A stretch of DNA of 64,000 bases, taken from contig OX419757.1 of the NCBI GenBank assembly GCA_948567375.1, forward strand, positions 74,593,836 to 74,657,835. The letters run 5' to 3'. Each line of letters starts with the position of its first letter. The first letter of the stretch is position 1. Origin of the DNA: Lunularia cruciata. Its lineage: Eukaryota > Streptophyta > Marchantiopsida > Lunulariales > Lunulariaceae. This document shows, piece after piece, positions 1 to 10,899 of this stretch. The position numbers and the translations under genes were made by a program. Below the pieces are notes generated by a model, which was not told where the DNA came from, made no database searches, and saw only the letters and a program-made list of their open reading frames with translations.

Positions 1-1685
1 ACTGAAAACTGTTTCGTTCTTTGGAATAATTACGCAGTACATATTAATTTTCTTTCCGCTTTTCTGGCGACGTTCAAAGAGCACGACCCTATTTCGTTCA
101 TCCTACTTCGTCCTTGGAGTTGATTTATTGTAAGAACCGTATTTGGCCACTTGGGAATAAAGCAATCAACAAATGCCTTATACGCTACTTCCTTCCCCTC
201 TATCTGGCAGTTTCATACCAAAAATCAAATGCAGAACAGATCAACCAGAATGTTAGTACTCACAGGTAGTTGTTTCTAGAGATCTAGTCTGAGCAAATTC
301 TTGTAGGCTAATTGTGGATTTGTTGGTCTTCCGAGATAATAAGGAGGTTTTGGAACCTGCCCATGTTTCACCATTTCTACTTCTCTCTACTGGGTGGAGC
401 GGTGATGTCTGTCAAGGAGCCAAAGGTTCACAGTACTATTCTGTTGTCAACCATTTGAGAGATCACTGATACACGGTGTGGTTAAAAGTACTGGTGCCAT
501 TATCCAGTACATGCTCCCCTCTCTGAGAATAAGTGCTGCATATTGAATAGACGGTGCCGAGAAACAGCTAGAACAGGGAACTTGCATATAGGAGCTTCTC
601 GTGGATATTACATACTTATTACCCTAAGGAGAGCTTTTCAGTATATGTTGATGTTCTCTGGAGAGGCTACTTAAACCGAACCATTTATGACTGAAACAGG
701 TCAAAAGTCTGCTACAACTTGCAACCTACAAAGACAAAATCTGTATTGATCAACTCCTACCTTCTAGTCTCCGAATGGTAGAGGTGTGCAACAATCAGTG
801 TAATAGTTCCTAGTAGCACTAGTTTTTTCTTTGCCTTAGTCTGCTCTCTACCACATTCACTTTTTCCTTACTCTCTTTGGGTCTCACGAAGAGCATCAGG
901 ACGGAAGGAGGCAACTTAGAAAAGCTAAATTTCATGCCGTTAAAGGAACCAAGCGGCGGTATATGCTGGGGAAAGCGAGAGAAGACTTCTAGAGCTGTGT
1001 CTTGCAGGTCATGATCATATCCTGTGAACAAGGTATAAACAGATTTCACTCCAGGCACCTAAACAGTGGGAAGATTGTGTAATTTATTTCAAAAGACATC
1101 ATCTGTGGATCAGAATGAATGATGCATAGATGTCTCTTTCACCCTCTCTGACCACTCCTCTTTTTATCTGAGGGCTAGCTCTCAACCCGGCACCATCAAC
1201 ATAAGCCTATAATGTGCTAGCATGAAAGGTGATCCTCATAAGATCAAGACCGAGGCAATGTTAAAGCAAAATGTAAATTAAGATTTTCTGTAAATAGATG
1301 AAAGTCTGGAGTCGACAAGAGTTTTGTTCACGCCGTTTCTTCTACAATCTGAAGTGGATAAATGTGTTCAAATGAATTTGCTTTCTATAAGTTGAGGTCT
1401 GTACGGGAACTTTATCCGCTCAATCAGCAGACGGTTTAACGTGAAAGTTATAAAAAGAGTACGGTAAACGTGGAGGCAATTTGAAAACAACGGGTATCAA
1501 ATTTGTGGTAAAATGACTCGGTTCTGTATGCACGTTAGCTCCATAAGGATTCGGAGCTTTCACAAGCCAAGTTCAAGAAGCCTGGTACTGTACCAGTTTA
1601 TAACAATACCCTGTACTTCGACTATGGGCAGTTATGCACAAAACTTGAGGTTCATTGTACGTGCAAAGGTTTTGTCCTTCACTTT
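1..1685. other. gene-free stretch
   Basis: I find no recognisable coding region, RNA gene or repeat here. The open frames are short (under 100 codons), lack family motifs and have no convincing splice context. Base composition is more balanced than in the AT-rich stretches further on, so an unrecognised UTR or lineage-specific gene cannot be excluded. Confidence 0.5.
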
Positions 1686-1880
1686 GTTAACTTTACTTGG
1701 GATTGTTAAATCGAAACCTCTCTTTGTTAAAACGACCCATTTTCGTACCCAAGCCATTGTCTGTCAACGAGCAAGCCAATTTTCCACACCCGTTAATTAA
1801 CTGGACCACGTCATCAGAACATAGGTGGGTCGTTCTAACAAAAGAGTGGGTCGATTTGACAATCCCGTAAGTTTAAATCC
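1686..1880. repeat. MITE-like element with ~54-bp terminal inverted repeats
   Basis: The left arm (about 1686-1739) and right arm (about 1826-1880) are imperfect inverted repeats of each other. The best part pairs about 35 of 41 bases: gggattgttaaatcga on the left matches the reverse complement of tcgatttgacaatccc on the right. The spacer is about 86 bp and noncoding. The overall size (~195 bp) and structure fit a non-autonomous DNA transposon (MITE). I see no clear target-site duplication, so the superfamily is not assigned. Confidence 0.5.
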
Positions 1881-4277
1881 TGCTACGGTTTACATGTTGT
1901 ACATTCCAGTTCAAGAATATCGCATAGTACACTAACTTCGCCGCAAGAAGTTGGCTATCCGGATTTGAAAACTTAATCTGGATTCTGCGGTCGACTCGAT
2001 CCCGTCTTGTACCACAATCAGTAGACAACTACACTACCAGTTGTAATTCTAATGTTGACAGTAACACATCATGTACGGTCTTGAAGTTATTACAGTTACT
2101 TATAGTACGTAAAATCTCTGTACTCGTAAACAGACATCTTGAGAACCTGAAACCTGGATCAGATAAAGCCTAACTGGCAGGATGCTTACAGTCACTTCTG
2201 GTAATACAGAATGTAGTACTGTGGTAGCCCAAAGGGCTCACGCGTTAAGCTGTCTCGACAGTACAAATGTCCTTATTGCACTGTGAATATACGGACTATA
2301 CTCATAGCACCAAACCTAAGCGCCAAGGTCATGACCCTGTACTTATTTAACTCTTAAACTGCCCTGACTGCGATGGATTCTAGATTAAACTTGGACAATC
2401 TTACGCTTACCCGTTGTATTTGAGCAGCACAAGACAACTGGCCAACGCGCAAAGCCTGACAAGTCGGTGACTATTGTCTATTCAACCAAGAGCATCAGCA
2501 TGCTTGGCCACCTTAAATGCAACTTGTTTGACGCATGCTTGGCCACCTTAACCTCGGATCAACCCCTAGCCTAGCTGGTCGATTACTTCCTGGAACCGTG
2601 ATGGTTTCAATTAGGACCACAGTTCTTCCCAAAGCACAGGTGTTCAGGCCAATGCCGAAATCCCCGTAGCCACTGATAGACTCGTTTCATCAACTTGCGC
2701 CGTCCTTTTTCATTTTAAGGCAGTTGAAAGGCTATGCTGGCTGTAATCCTCCAGTGAGATCACTATCGGATGATCCACCGAGGAGAACTCAAGATCATTT
2801 GGTTGAAACACGCACAAAGCAAGGTCACCGGTTATTCTTCCATTGCAAGTCATAGTTGAGTTGTTCAGTAACTGCAATTATCAAGACTGGTTATCAACAG
2901 AACTACCGACTAACTGCTACAATACCCACTCGGAGCAGATTCCTCAACATATCACTGTAAACCTGGCGTGTTTTACAACCACAGAGTAGATACATGTTTT
3001 ACCTTCCGTCAGGAAAGAATAAACGCACCTCGTCGGGATTATCTAAATGCAATGAAATACAACTCTTTCCACGCATAGCATGAAAACACAGACTCGACAT
3101 CGTAACCAATTAATATCAAGCAGTTCCAGCACATTCAGCAATATAAGATTTGAGACAAATTTTGTCGTAAGGAAACGAGACTGAGTGCGTAAAGCAGGGG
3201 AAGAAAACGACAGGAAACCAATCGAAAGTTGAGCAGTCAGTAGCCTCAGCGGCGACCGTGAGAATCGGTATCACGGCTTGTGAAAGCTGGAAATTGCCAT
3301 TTCACCGACTGTACCAAATGTTGGTGTCGTTGAAATAGAGAGATAGTGATGGTTTCCGACGGGATGCAAAGCGTGTTCCACGTTTCCTTATGTTGCTTTC
3401 TCCGGGCCATCCTCCAGAGCAAGCAACCAGTGCAGATCAAATATGCTCGTCTCCCGGTCCTCTAGTATTTTATCTCCCGTTACTGTCACCGCCATCTTTC
3501 GTCAAATATACAAGCACTCCACAGGCGTATTCATAACGTCTGCTTCTTCTCCATCTCTATCCCATAACCTCCACTTCAGTCCAATCATACGATGGATTCC
3601 ATCTTCCTTCACGCGTAGAAGTCAAGTATTAAATATATTAAATAAAATTATATAACTATTTTTATATAGAATGAATAATATATATTTATAAATAATATTT
3701 AATAATATGCTGAATACTATATGTTTACTTTATCCATATATATATTATGATTCAATTTATTGTTTTCTTATGTTTATATTTGTTTCATCTATGATTACCC
3801 TTACTGTTACATTAATCGACTATACTGCTCTTCACTGCGTAGAATATATATTTCTCGTGCCTGTGGACGTTATAATATAGGGGTTGTTGTAAACTTTTCA
3901 GTTTACATTGATAGTATTTCAATTTTATAGCATTGCTAATGACAACCACTTGTTTATAAGTTAACATCTACAACCAAATCATTAATTGTATTGAAACTCT
4001 GGAATTTCTTAACTATATTTTTTATGGTCATTGAATTTCTGGCTTACGATTCAAAACTTCACATTTATAGCAAACGGTTTTGATGTGTAATCTCGTGGCC
4101 CGTAAAAACCTAGGTGTCATGATTTAAATTACCCAAAAAAATTTCTATGGCTACTGAATTTTACTTGTAAAAACCCCTTGTACACCTGCATGCGGCCCAT
4201 AAAATTCTTACATACCATACATAAACTTCCTTACAAGTATAATTGCCATACCCATACAAGTTGAATATGAAACCCCC
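1881..4277. other. gene-free stretch with a short direct repeat
   Basis: No gene is recognised. A 19-bp direct repeat (gcatgcttggccaccttaa) occurs near 2498-2516 and again near 2533-2551. From about 3640 the DNA becomes strongly AT-rich. Frames of 60-70 codons near 3246-3655 have no recognisable motif. Confidence 0.45.
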
Positions 4278-4292
4278 ATTGTTTACTATAGT
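4278..4292. repeat. left target-site duplication of non-LTR copy A
   Basis: The 15-bp sequence attgtttactatagt here is repeated exactly at 8570-8584, just after the conserved 3' end of the retroelement. A TSD of this length is typical of target-primed reverse transcription. It fixes the element's ends near 4293 and 8569. Confidence 0.8.
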
Positions 4293-7200
4293 TTGCACTA
4301 GACCCTCCTTTGGAAGGGAGAGGAGAGGGACTGGGAAGGGAAGAGAGGAGAGGAATGGGAAGGGGAGAAATGAGGAGAGGATATTCTAGAGTTGTAGAGA
4401 ACTCATCTGTATAGTTCACATAAGTGAATAGTAGATTTTGTTATTTTTTTCCAATTTTTATTTTATTAATATTTAGATTGAGGTTATGGAGAATGGATGT
4501 AATATCATTAACTATACATATTATCTAGAGATAAATTTTTTTTGTTAATTTCTAAAAGAATATTATATATAATGATCTAAGTAGATCAGATAGAGTTGTT
4601 ATCAAAGAATATTTCTCTTGATAGTGAAGAGGTTGAAAAACACTCAAAACTTTAGAGTTAATTTTGGAAAATTGAATAGATGAATTAGACTTAAAAAATA
4701 AAAAGATTTCTTCCCTTGTGGAAAAAAAAGTATTTTCCCCTTTTTTCTCCATGTTTGTCTTGTAAACAGCTTTAAATAGTACCTCACCCATGCTATTTTG
4801 AGCTTCATACAACAAGACTCCGAAATATTCCTTAAAAATTCCCTTGGGTCAAATTTATTTGACCAACCAAATAAAATAAGAATCAACATGTTATCCATCT
4901 ATACAACTAATCTAAGGGTGGAGCTTGCTGACATATCACCAATTTATGTTTCTAATCCAAAGGTGGAGCTCCCTTGGAAGGGATCGTCTTTACTATATAA
5001 TAAAGATAATATGCTCCTCTGGGGCATCGTAGTATTGAGTGCTAAAGCCTTGTGTTCTTTTCTTGTGTTTCTCTTGGGGGTTCTCCTATCCTTGGAATAT
5101 TACAATTGAGTAGAAGTTATGAGTGCTCTAGGTTTTTTAGGGTTTAAAGTGACTACTTCACATTGAGAGTGATGGATCAAGAATTTTCATTTCTAATCTC
5201 TTGGTATTCATGCTTGAGTTCCATGGCTTAGTTTGAAAATTTATTTGACATGCAAATTGAAAGTTATGAGAGTTTATAATTTTTAGGGTTTAAAGAGATT
5301 GTATTTACTCATGTGAGTTGGGATGTAAGGGGTTGTAATTTTGCAAGTGTGTGGAGATATGGAGAGGAACATTGTGTGTTATGATCGTTATTCTTGTGCT
5401 AGCCATGGCTACACTTCCCCATGTGAGGCCACCTAGAGCAACTTCGAATGCACCATGCCCGGTGTGTCATCGATGCTTTACCTCACAGGGTAAAGATCCA
5501 TGTATGAAAGATGCACAACGACTATGATTGGAACACTTAGGATGCTCATATGAGGTAAATGACCACATAGACAACAGTGATACTCAAGATTATGCATGCT
5601 TCCTCTATCCTTTTTTTGACCATCCCAAGAATAGCAATCGAGTCATGGATTAGCATTTCAAGCAGATGATTGTATTTTAGGGTTATTTGAGACTAGTTTT
5701 CCCTATCCACGTCTTTTCCATAGGCTACCCCATACACTCCATGATGAGGCTAGACAAGCTTTTTGCCTACCATTGTTTGTTGTGCACATGATCTCTTGGA
5801 CGAGTTAGCACGGTCTTTATTCCTCTTACTCCCTCAATAGTGCCTTCATTTTGCTAAAGGAGGATGTACGGGGCATAGAGAAGTGGCTACTAGATGTTGT
5901 TGATTCTGAGCAAGAGATTGGGCTACCCTACAAGAGAAATTGGTTAGGGCTACATATTTTAGGAGACAGATTCTGCCACAAGAGTCCATGATCCACAAGG
6001 TCCACTCAATTATAATGGTGTAGGACATTGGATCAAGCAAGAGTAGAGCAGCATGAGTGCTACACTCTTTTGCCTATGGCTAGCCCCACTGATGAGAGTA
6101 TCTCTTCCCTATGCTTACTACATCCTATGGCAAGAGAGGGAGTGCAATTAGAGGTCTTAGATTATTAGACTAAGTAGTTTTTATGTCTTGATAGGTCACT
6201 TTTGCACAAACATTGTGTATTGCCTCTCACCTCTCCTCAGAGGCTTGCCAAGGATGGTATATGACCATCTTAGATATTGCTCTTAAGCAAATAGTCCTTT
6301 TAGTGGATTTACCTAGCTATTTTAGTAGTTGTGTTTGTAGTGAGGGGAGATGTTAGTTAGTCGGGTGTTAGGAGCTAGTCAACTTCTCACAATGGAGAAG
6401 TGCACGATGGGCATTAGACCTATTGCTATTGAAGAGATCTTTTTACGCTTGGTTAGCCACACCATTGTCCTTCAACATCAATCTCACTTCTAAGAGTACC
6501 TCGTCTACATGAATTTGGAGTATTCCACATGAATTCTACACGAATTTGGAGTATTCTACATGAATTCTTGGGCTTCCATCTTTAGAGAGCTTAGGGAGGC
6601 TGTTGGATACTTGGTGAGTCTCATTCTCTTTGTGCGGTCATACTATTGCTCTCTTGCCTCCCTTTACTACTGGCAAGGGTGGTCACAAGAAGGAGTCACC
6701 ATCTTGGAGTCAATTGTTAGTACATGACAGGGAGATCCTTTAAGGGGACCTTTGTTTGCCATGGCTCACTTCAGACCTCTCTTATCTTCCCTCCTTAGTA
6801 GAATGATACATACATTGTGGGCTCCATAGAGCAGATTAGGCCTGCACTTGATCATTTGACTACTGAGCTAACATCTTGTAGGCTTGAGAGTCAAGGTGTC
6901 AAAGTGTAGAGCATGGTCTCCTTGAGGTATCCTCCACACCTTGAGCTTCTAGAGGGGTGTGTCACATCTACAGATGGACTACATATTCTTGGAGTGCCAA
7001 TAGAATCCAAGGGTTTTATCACATGCTTCTTAGATGCTGCCCTTGCACAAGGTATTCTCCATGTGGATGACTTTTCTCTACTAGGAGATCTGCATGTTGC
7101 ATTTAGTATACTCTCCTCTAGTATTGCCTATTGACCAACTTACCTTCTCCACATGGTTCCTCCTTCCTTGACTTTCCGATCATGTCTAAGAGTTGTTGAT

Positions 7201-8569
7201 GGAAGGATTGTGGGAATCTTTAGTGACTATCTTTAGAGATTATGGGAATCTTTATCATCAAACTATTGGACATTTGAGTGTGTGATGGGGGATTTAGCAC
7301 ATAGACAGACATCTCTACCAATCTTGTGCAGAGGGATAGGCCTAGTATATTTGGAGGAGATGGCACCTTTAGCATTTTTGGGTAGTTGTGCTCTCTTTGC
7401 ACCCCTATTTTCCTCCCATTTTGTGGTTGCTAATAGTGTAGTTTTGGAGACTTATGTGACCAAGGTAGAGGAAGGATCCTTTTCTCTCCGGGTGTTATTG
7501 CAGCAGACAAGTGATGGAATATCTCCATTGGCATTGGAGGACCTTCCATCCTTTGCTTCACTACCGTCAGATTGGACTAGAGGTTTGCAATCTTCCTTGA
7601 TGGAACAATAGTGTTAGCATATGCTACATTCTTTCTTAGTTGACTTGGGCTCACATAGGTTCCTTGGGCCATTAGATCATGTCTTTGCTCTTGCTCTTGC
7701 AAGGGTGCAAGCTCCAGGACGTGACCGTGCTTTAGGGCATTTTGACTCTCTTAAGCCATTTTCTCTACAACAATGAGGTTCTGCCTAGGTTTGGTCCACC
7801 CATTTGCATCTTTGTTACTCACTTGAGAGTGTAGTTATACACTAGATGCAGTAGCAGTAAATATGACATGGTGTCCTTATGGAGGGCAGAGTATAGCTAC
7901 CCATGATGCCATCAGGGATATAGTGTTTGCTATGGCACAAGAGAGTAGATACCTTGTTTGGAGGGAGCATTTATTCTTTGCAATTGACATGTGTTAGTGT
8001 AGACTCATACTTGGTCCAAGTGATTGTGTGAAAATGGTGGATGTTGTGTTTATAGACGCTACACGTGATGTAATTTTGGAGGGAGTGATTACTCATCCTC
8101 CTAGATGGGCAGCAAGAGGAGCAGCATCCCGCAAGGTCTCCAAGTATAGGGTATGCAACAAGGTCACCTCTTTGTTCCTCTAGCCTTGGAGTTATATGGA
8201 GCAATGTACATGGCGTTTGACACATTTGTCAAGGAGTGAGCAAGAGCTTATCGTATTAGATGCCTAGGGTACTACTCTCACGCTCATACTTTGTAGCATA
8301 TTAGATACATGTGTCCATTGCTCTATAAAGAGCATTGGCTAGTGAAATTCATAAGTGAGCAATCACTCTAGGTGATGCTTCTTTGGATGCTCCAGTAGTT
8401 TGTGGACCATATGACTTGCATAGCTCAGATATCTAAGGTGTGGTAAGGTACATTTCTCATATCAATTCTATTGGGGACTAGCTCCATTCTACCTCTTTTG
8501 TCTCTCCCTTGTATGGCTTGATCAGGTCTTCCCATCCTTCTTGTGTTCTATGTGGTCACCTTCCAAAAA
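4293..8569 (+). mobile_element. non-LTR retrotransposon copy A (full length, decayed, split by a solo LTR)
   Basis: This is a degenerate non-LTR retrotransposon bounded by exact 15-bp TSDs. Without the solo LTR and its TSD it is about 3.67 kb, close to copy B (3.75 kb), with which it aligns throughout. The 5' leader (about 4293-5400) is AT-rich. The coding part (about 5400-8400) holds remnants of reverse transcriptase, including the conserved block near 6410 (G-I-R-P-I-A-I-E-E-I) and a thumb-like segment at 6913-7134. The C-terminal region near 7790-8160 corresponds to the zinc-finger and endonuclease-like part of copy B. Frameshifts and stops are everywhere and the Asp-Asp catalytic motif near 6795-6805 is destroyed. 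The 3' end lacks a long poly(A), only about six A residues. It cannot be autonomous. Confidence 0.8.
4498..5104 (+). mobile_element. solo LTR (family 1) inside non-LTR copy A
   Basis: This 607-bp unit begins tgtaatat and ends atattaca, i.e. TG...CA with short inverted termini. It aligns along its length with 31163-31899. The flanks atgga (4493-4497) and attga (5105-5109) look like a 5-bp TSD with one mismatch. A shared TATA-like stretch (ctatataataaag, near 4994-5007) suggests the LTR promoter on the plus strand. No internal region is present, so it is a solo LTR. The family is not assigned. Confidence 0.75.
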
Positions 8570-8584
8570 ATTGTTTACTATAGT
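8570..8584. repeat. right target-site duplication of non-LTR copy A
   Basis: An exact copy of the 15-bp TSD at 4278-4292, directly after the short A run that ends the element. Confidence 0.8.
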
Positions 8585-8799
8585 AGACGAGAGTGCATTC
8601 TTTGTTCGGTAAGAGTATTGTGCATGCCCATAAAATTCCTAAGACTATCCATGAATTTTCTCCTAATAACTACGGAACATGTGAGAGCTAAATTTGAATT
8701 TAAACCCCATTGTTTATTCTAGTACAATAGACTGATAGACTGGATTCTTTGCTTGGAAAATGAATTGGTATACTTTGCAGACAACAAAAATACTTGGCT

Positions 8800-9370
8800 A
8801 CAAACAAAGTAATAGCCAAGGTCCAAGTATAGAGCACTGAAGTATGAGATCATTCTTTGTTTCTCTGCTATGGAATTATATGAAGATTATGTTTGACATT
8901 TTTGTCAAGGATGGTACAAAAGTATAACATACTAGATGACAAAGAGTATTCCTCTCATTTTTCTATTTTCAGTCTATTTAATTTTAGATAGCTCATATCT
9001 ATTATTGTATCCTGACTCAAATAATCCATAAGAAAGCAATTCCTATATACATGTGAAGAAGAATCACACTTATATAATTGATATAGTCCACATGTGAAAC
9101 GTCACCTAGAGCAATTGCTCTAGGTGATAGGCTTCTTCACTTGCAAACCATATTGCTTACATAAATGTGATTCTTCTTCATATGCAGATAATATTACTTA
9201 CAGAACTTTGACCTCCTAGATGCAATGAATTTTTAATTCCAATAACCTTGATATCTTAGGTGTAATAAACAGATTTCTAATTCCAAAGCTATTGGAGCTT
9301 AGCTCTATTCAGTCCCTATATTTTCATCATCCTTTTTGTTATCTCATATGGTGGCTTTCCCATATTTTGG
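8800..9370 (+). mobile_element. older 3' fragment of the same non-LTR family
   Basis: The stretch from about 8810 (gtccaagtatagagcactg) onward matches the 3' third of copy A near 8140-8560 at low identity. Shared landmarks include the tttgacat/tttgtcaagga block and a diverged version of the terminal ...cccatccttc...tggtcacc region near 9330-9365. It is 5' truncated. Its middle has been rearranged into the foldback at 9050-9184. Confidence 0.55.
9050..9184. repeat. foldback inverted repeat with a perfect 26-bp core palindrome
   Basis: The core 9102-9127 (tcacctagagcaa joined to its exact reverse complement) is a perfect palindrome. The outer arms 9050-9073 and 9161-9184 pair 22 of 24 bases. 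The right half resembles non-LTR copy A near 8360-8420, so this looks like an inverted duplication of a retroelement fragment rather than an independent transposon. Confidence 0.7.
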
Positions 9371-9441
9371 TAATAAGTTTTAGATCCAAACGTTGATTGA
9401 AAAAAGAAAGACCACCATTGATCTCTATATATAACTATAAA

Positions 9442-9445
<4 letters not shown>

Positions 9446-9508
<63 letters not shown>
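9446..9508. repeat. (TA)n microsatellite
   Basis: An uninterrupted run of about 31 TA dinucleotides. It is a simple-sequence repeat, likely polymorphic and prone to replication slippage and assembly error. Confidence 0.98.
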
Positions 9509-9509
<1 letters not shown>

Positions 9510-9511
<2 letters not shown>

Positions 9512-10880
9512 CTTTGTTACCCTTTCAATATTAGAAGTTCAATTTTTATTGATGTTTTGAACCAAGCTTTGTTAGTTTTCGAAACGATTACAAAGTGTGA
9601 GAGCTTTGGTTCAAAATGATTTGAAAATTAAAATCATACTCAGAGAAAACACCTCCTTATTTTTGTTGCTTTTCTTCGTAGAGAGAAGATGAAACGGAGT
9701 GGCAAATTCGAAATAATCATTCCATTTATTTATTATTATGAGCAAAATATTTGTCGCATAACTAAGTATCATGATCTCTTGCTTCCTCTCACTCTACTTT
9801 TAATTGTAGAGTCAACTCATATTATATACTTTGTCGAACTATCTTCAATGATCAATTTAACATGTAGATTAAGGCAGGAAAAAAATAGTGTTATATGCAT
9901 TTATAGTATGTATCTTGCATAGTAAATACCTCTAGTTACAAACATGAATTACTAAGTTGTATAAATAAATAAAATTATTTAGACTTAATTATCTTAGTCC
10001 ATGTATGAGATTTATAATTTTCAAGAAGAAGGCTAATGAGAAATAAAAAAATTTCTAAAAATAATAAAAGAGGATTTTTAAGATATACATATGTAAAATT
10101 TTAATTTTCATGATTTATCTATTTATTTATCTGAAATTGAATTAAAAAATTCTCTGATTTTTTATTTATCACAAGGAAAAGTAATCATTCTCAACGATCT
10201 CAGATAATACTCTCTAGCTCGAATTAAAAAACTAAGAATATATTAATTCTAATGATATTTTTGATAGGTTTTGAAATTTTCAAGAAATAAAAACTAAATA
10301 GAAAACATATGATAATTCTCTAAGTACAAGTATTCAAGACTGGAAAATTTAACGAGAGTAAAAATATAAATACATAAAATCTCTTTCATAGTTTATTGTT
10401 GAGTGCATTAGACATAGATAGTTACAAATCGGATTGCTGATATAAGTAAGCTAGAAAATATAAAAAATTGAATTTATTTCAATTTATTTCATTCTAAACA
10501 GTAATATGAAAGATCCTTAAGATATTAAACAGATGGAGAGTGTAAATGTCTTTCACTATTATTATTACATGTTTAGATGATGTTGAACTTAGCCTTGGTT
10601 TACTAGTTACTTGTAGAATAAAGAGATGAGCTAATCAGCTAATGAAGGGGACATTTTTCCTCCCAAAAAGTAAGGAAATTATTCCAAAGTTCGACCATCT
10701 CAATCCAAAAAGTAAAAACAATAAACACCGGACGTTGACTTGACAGTTAACCGGTTACTGTAATATTACAGCGGTCAAAGAACGACACTGCCGATGTCAA
10801 AGATGAGTAAGTAGAGAAGTGGAGAAACCGGTGGTCCTAACATTGCTGTACACTACAGTATGGCGGAAAAATTGACAGGA
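9510..10880. other. AT-rich gene-free stretch
   Basis: Strongly AT-rich DNA with no supported gene. The only longer frame (9689-9922) is low-complexity and motif-free. Composition becomes more balanced after about 10680, on approach to the bHLH transcription unit. Confidence 0.5.
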
Positions 10881-10899
10881 TTGCCAATGATGGGAATGG

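Noticed and set aside
4798..5109. 103-codon frame
   Set aside because: It lies inside a solo LTR shared with 31163-31899, where the frame is not conserved.
9446..9508. Possible AT-rich replication origin or matrix-attachment signal
   Set aside because: A plain TA microsatellite explains it; nothing else supports a specific role.
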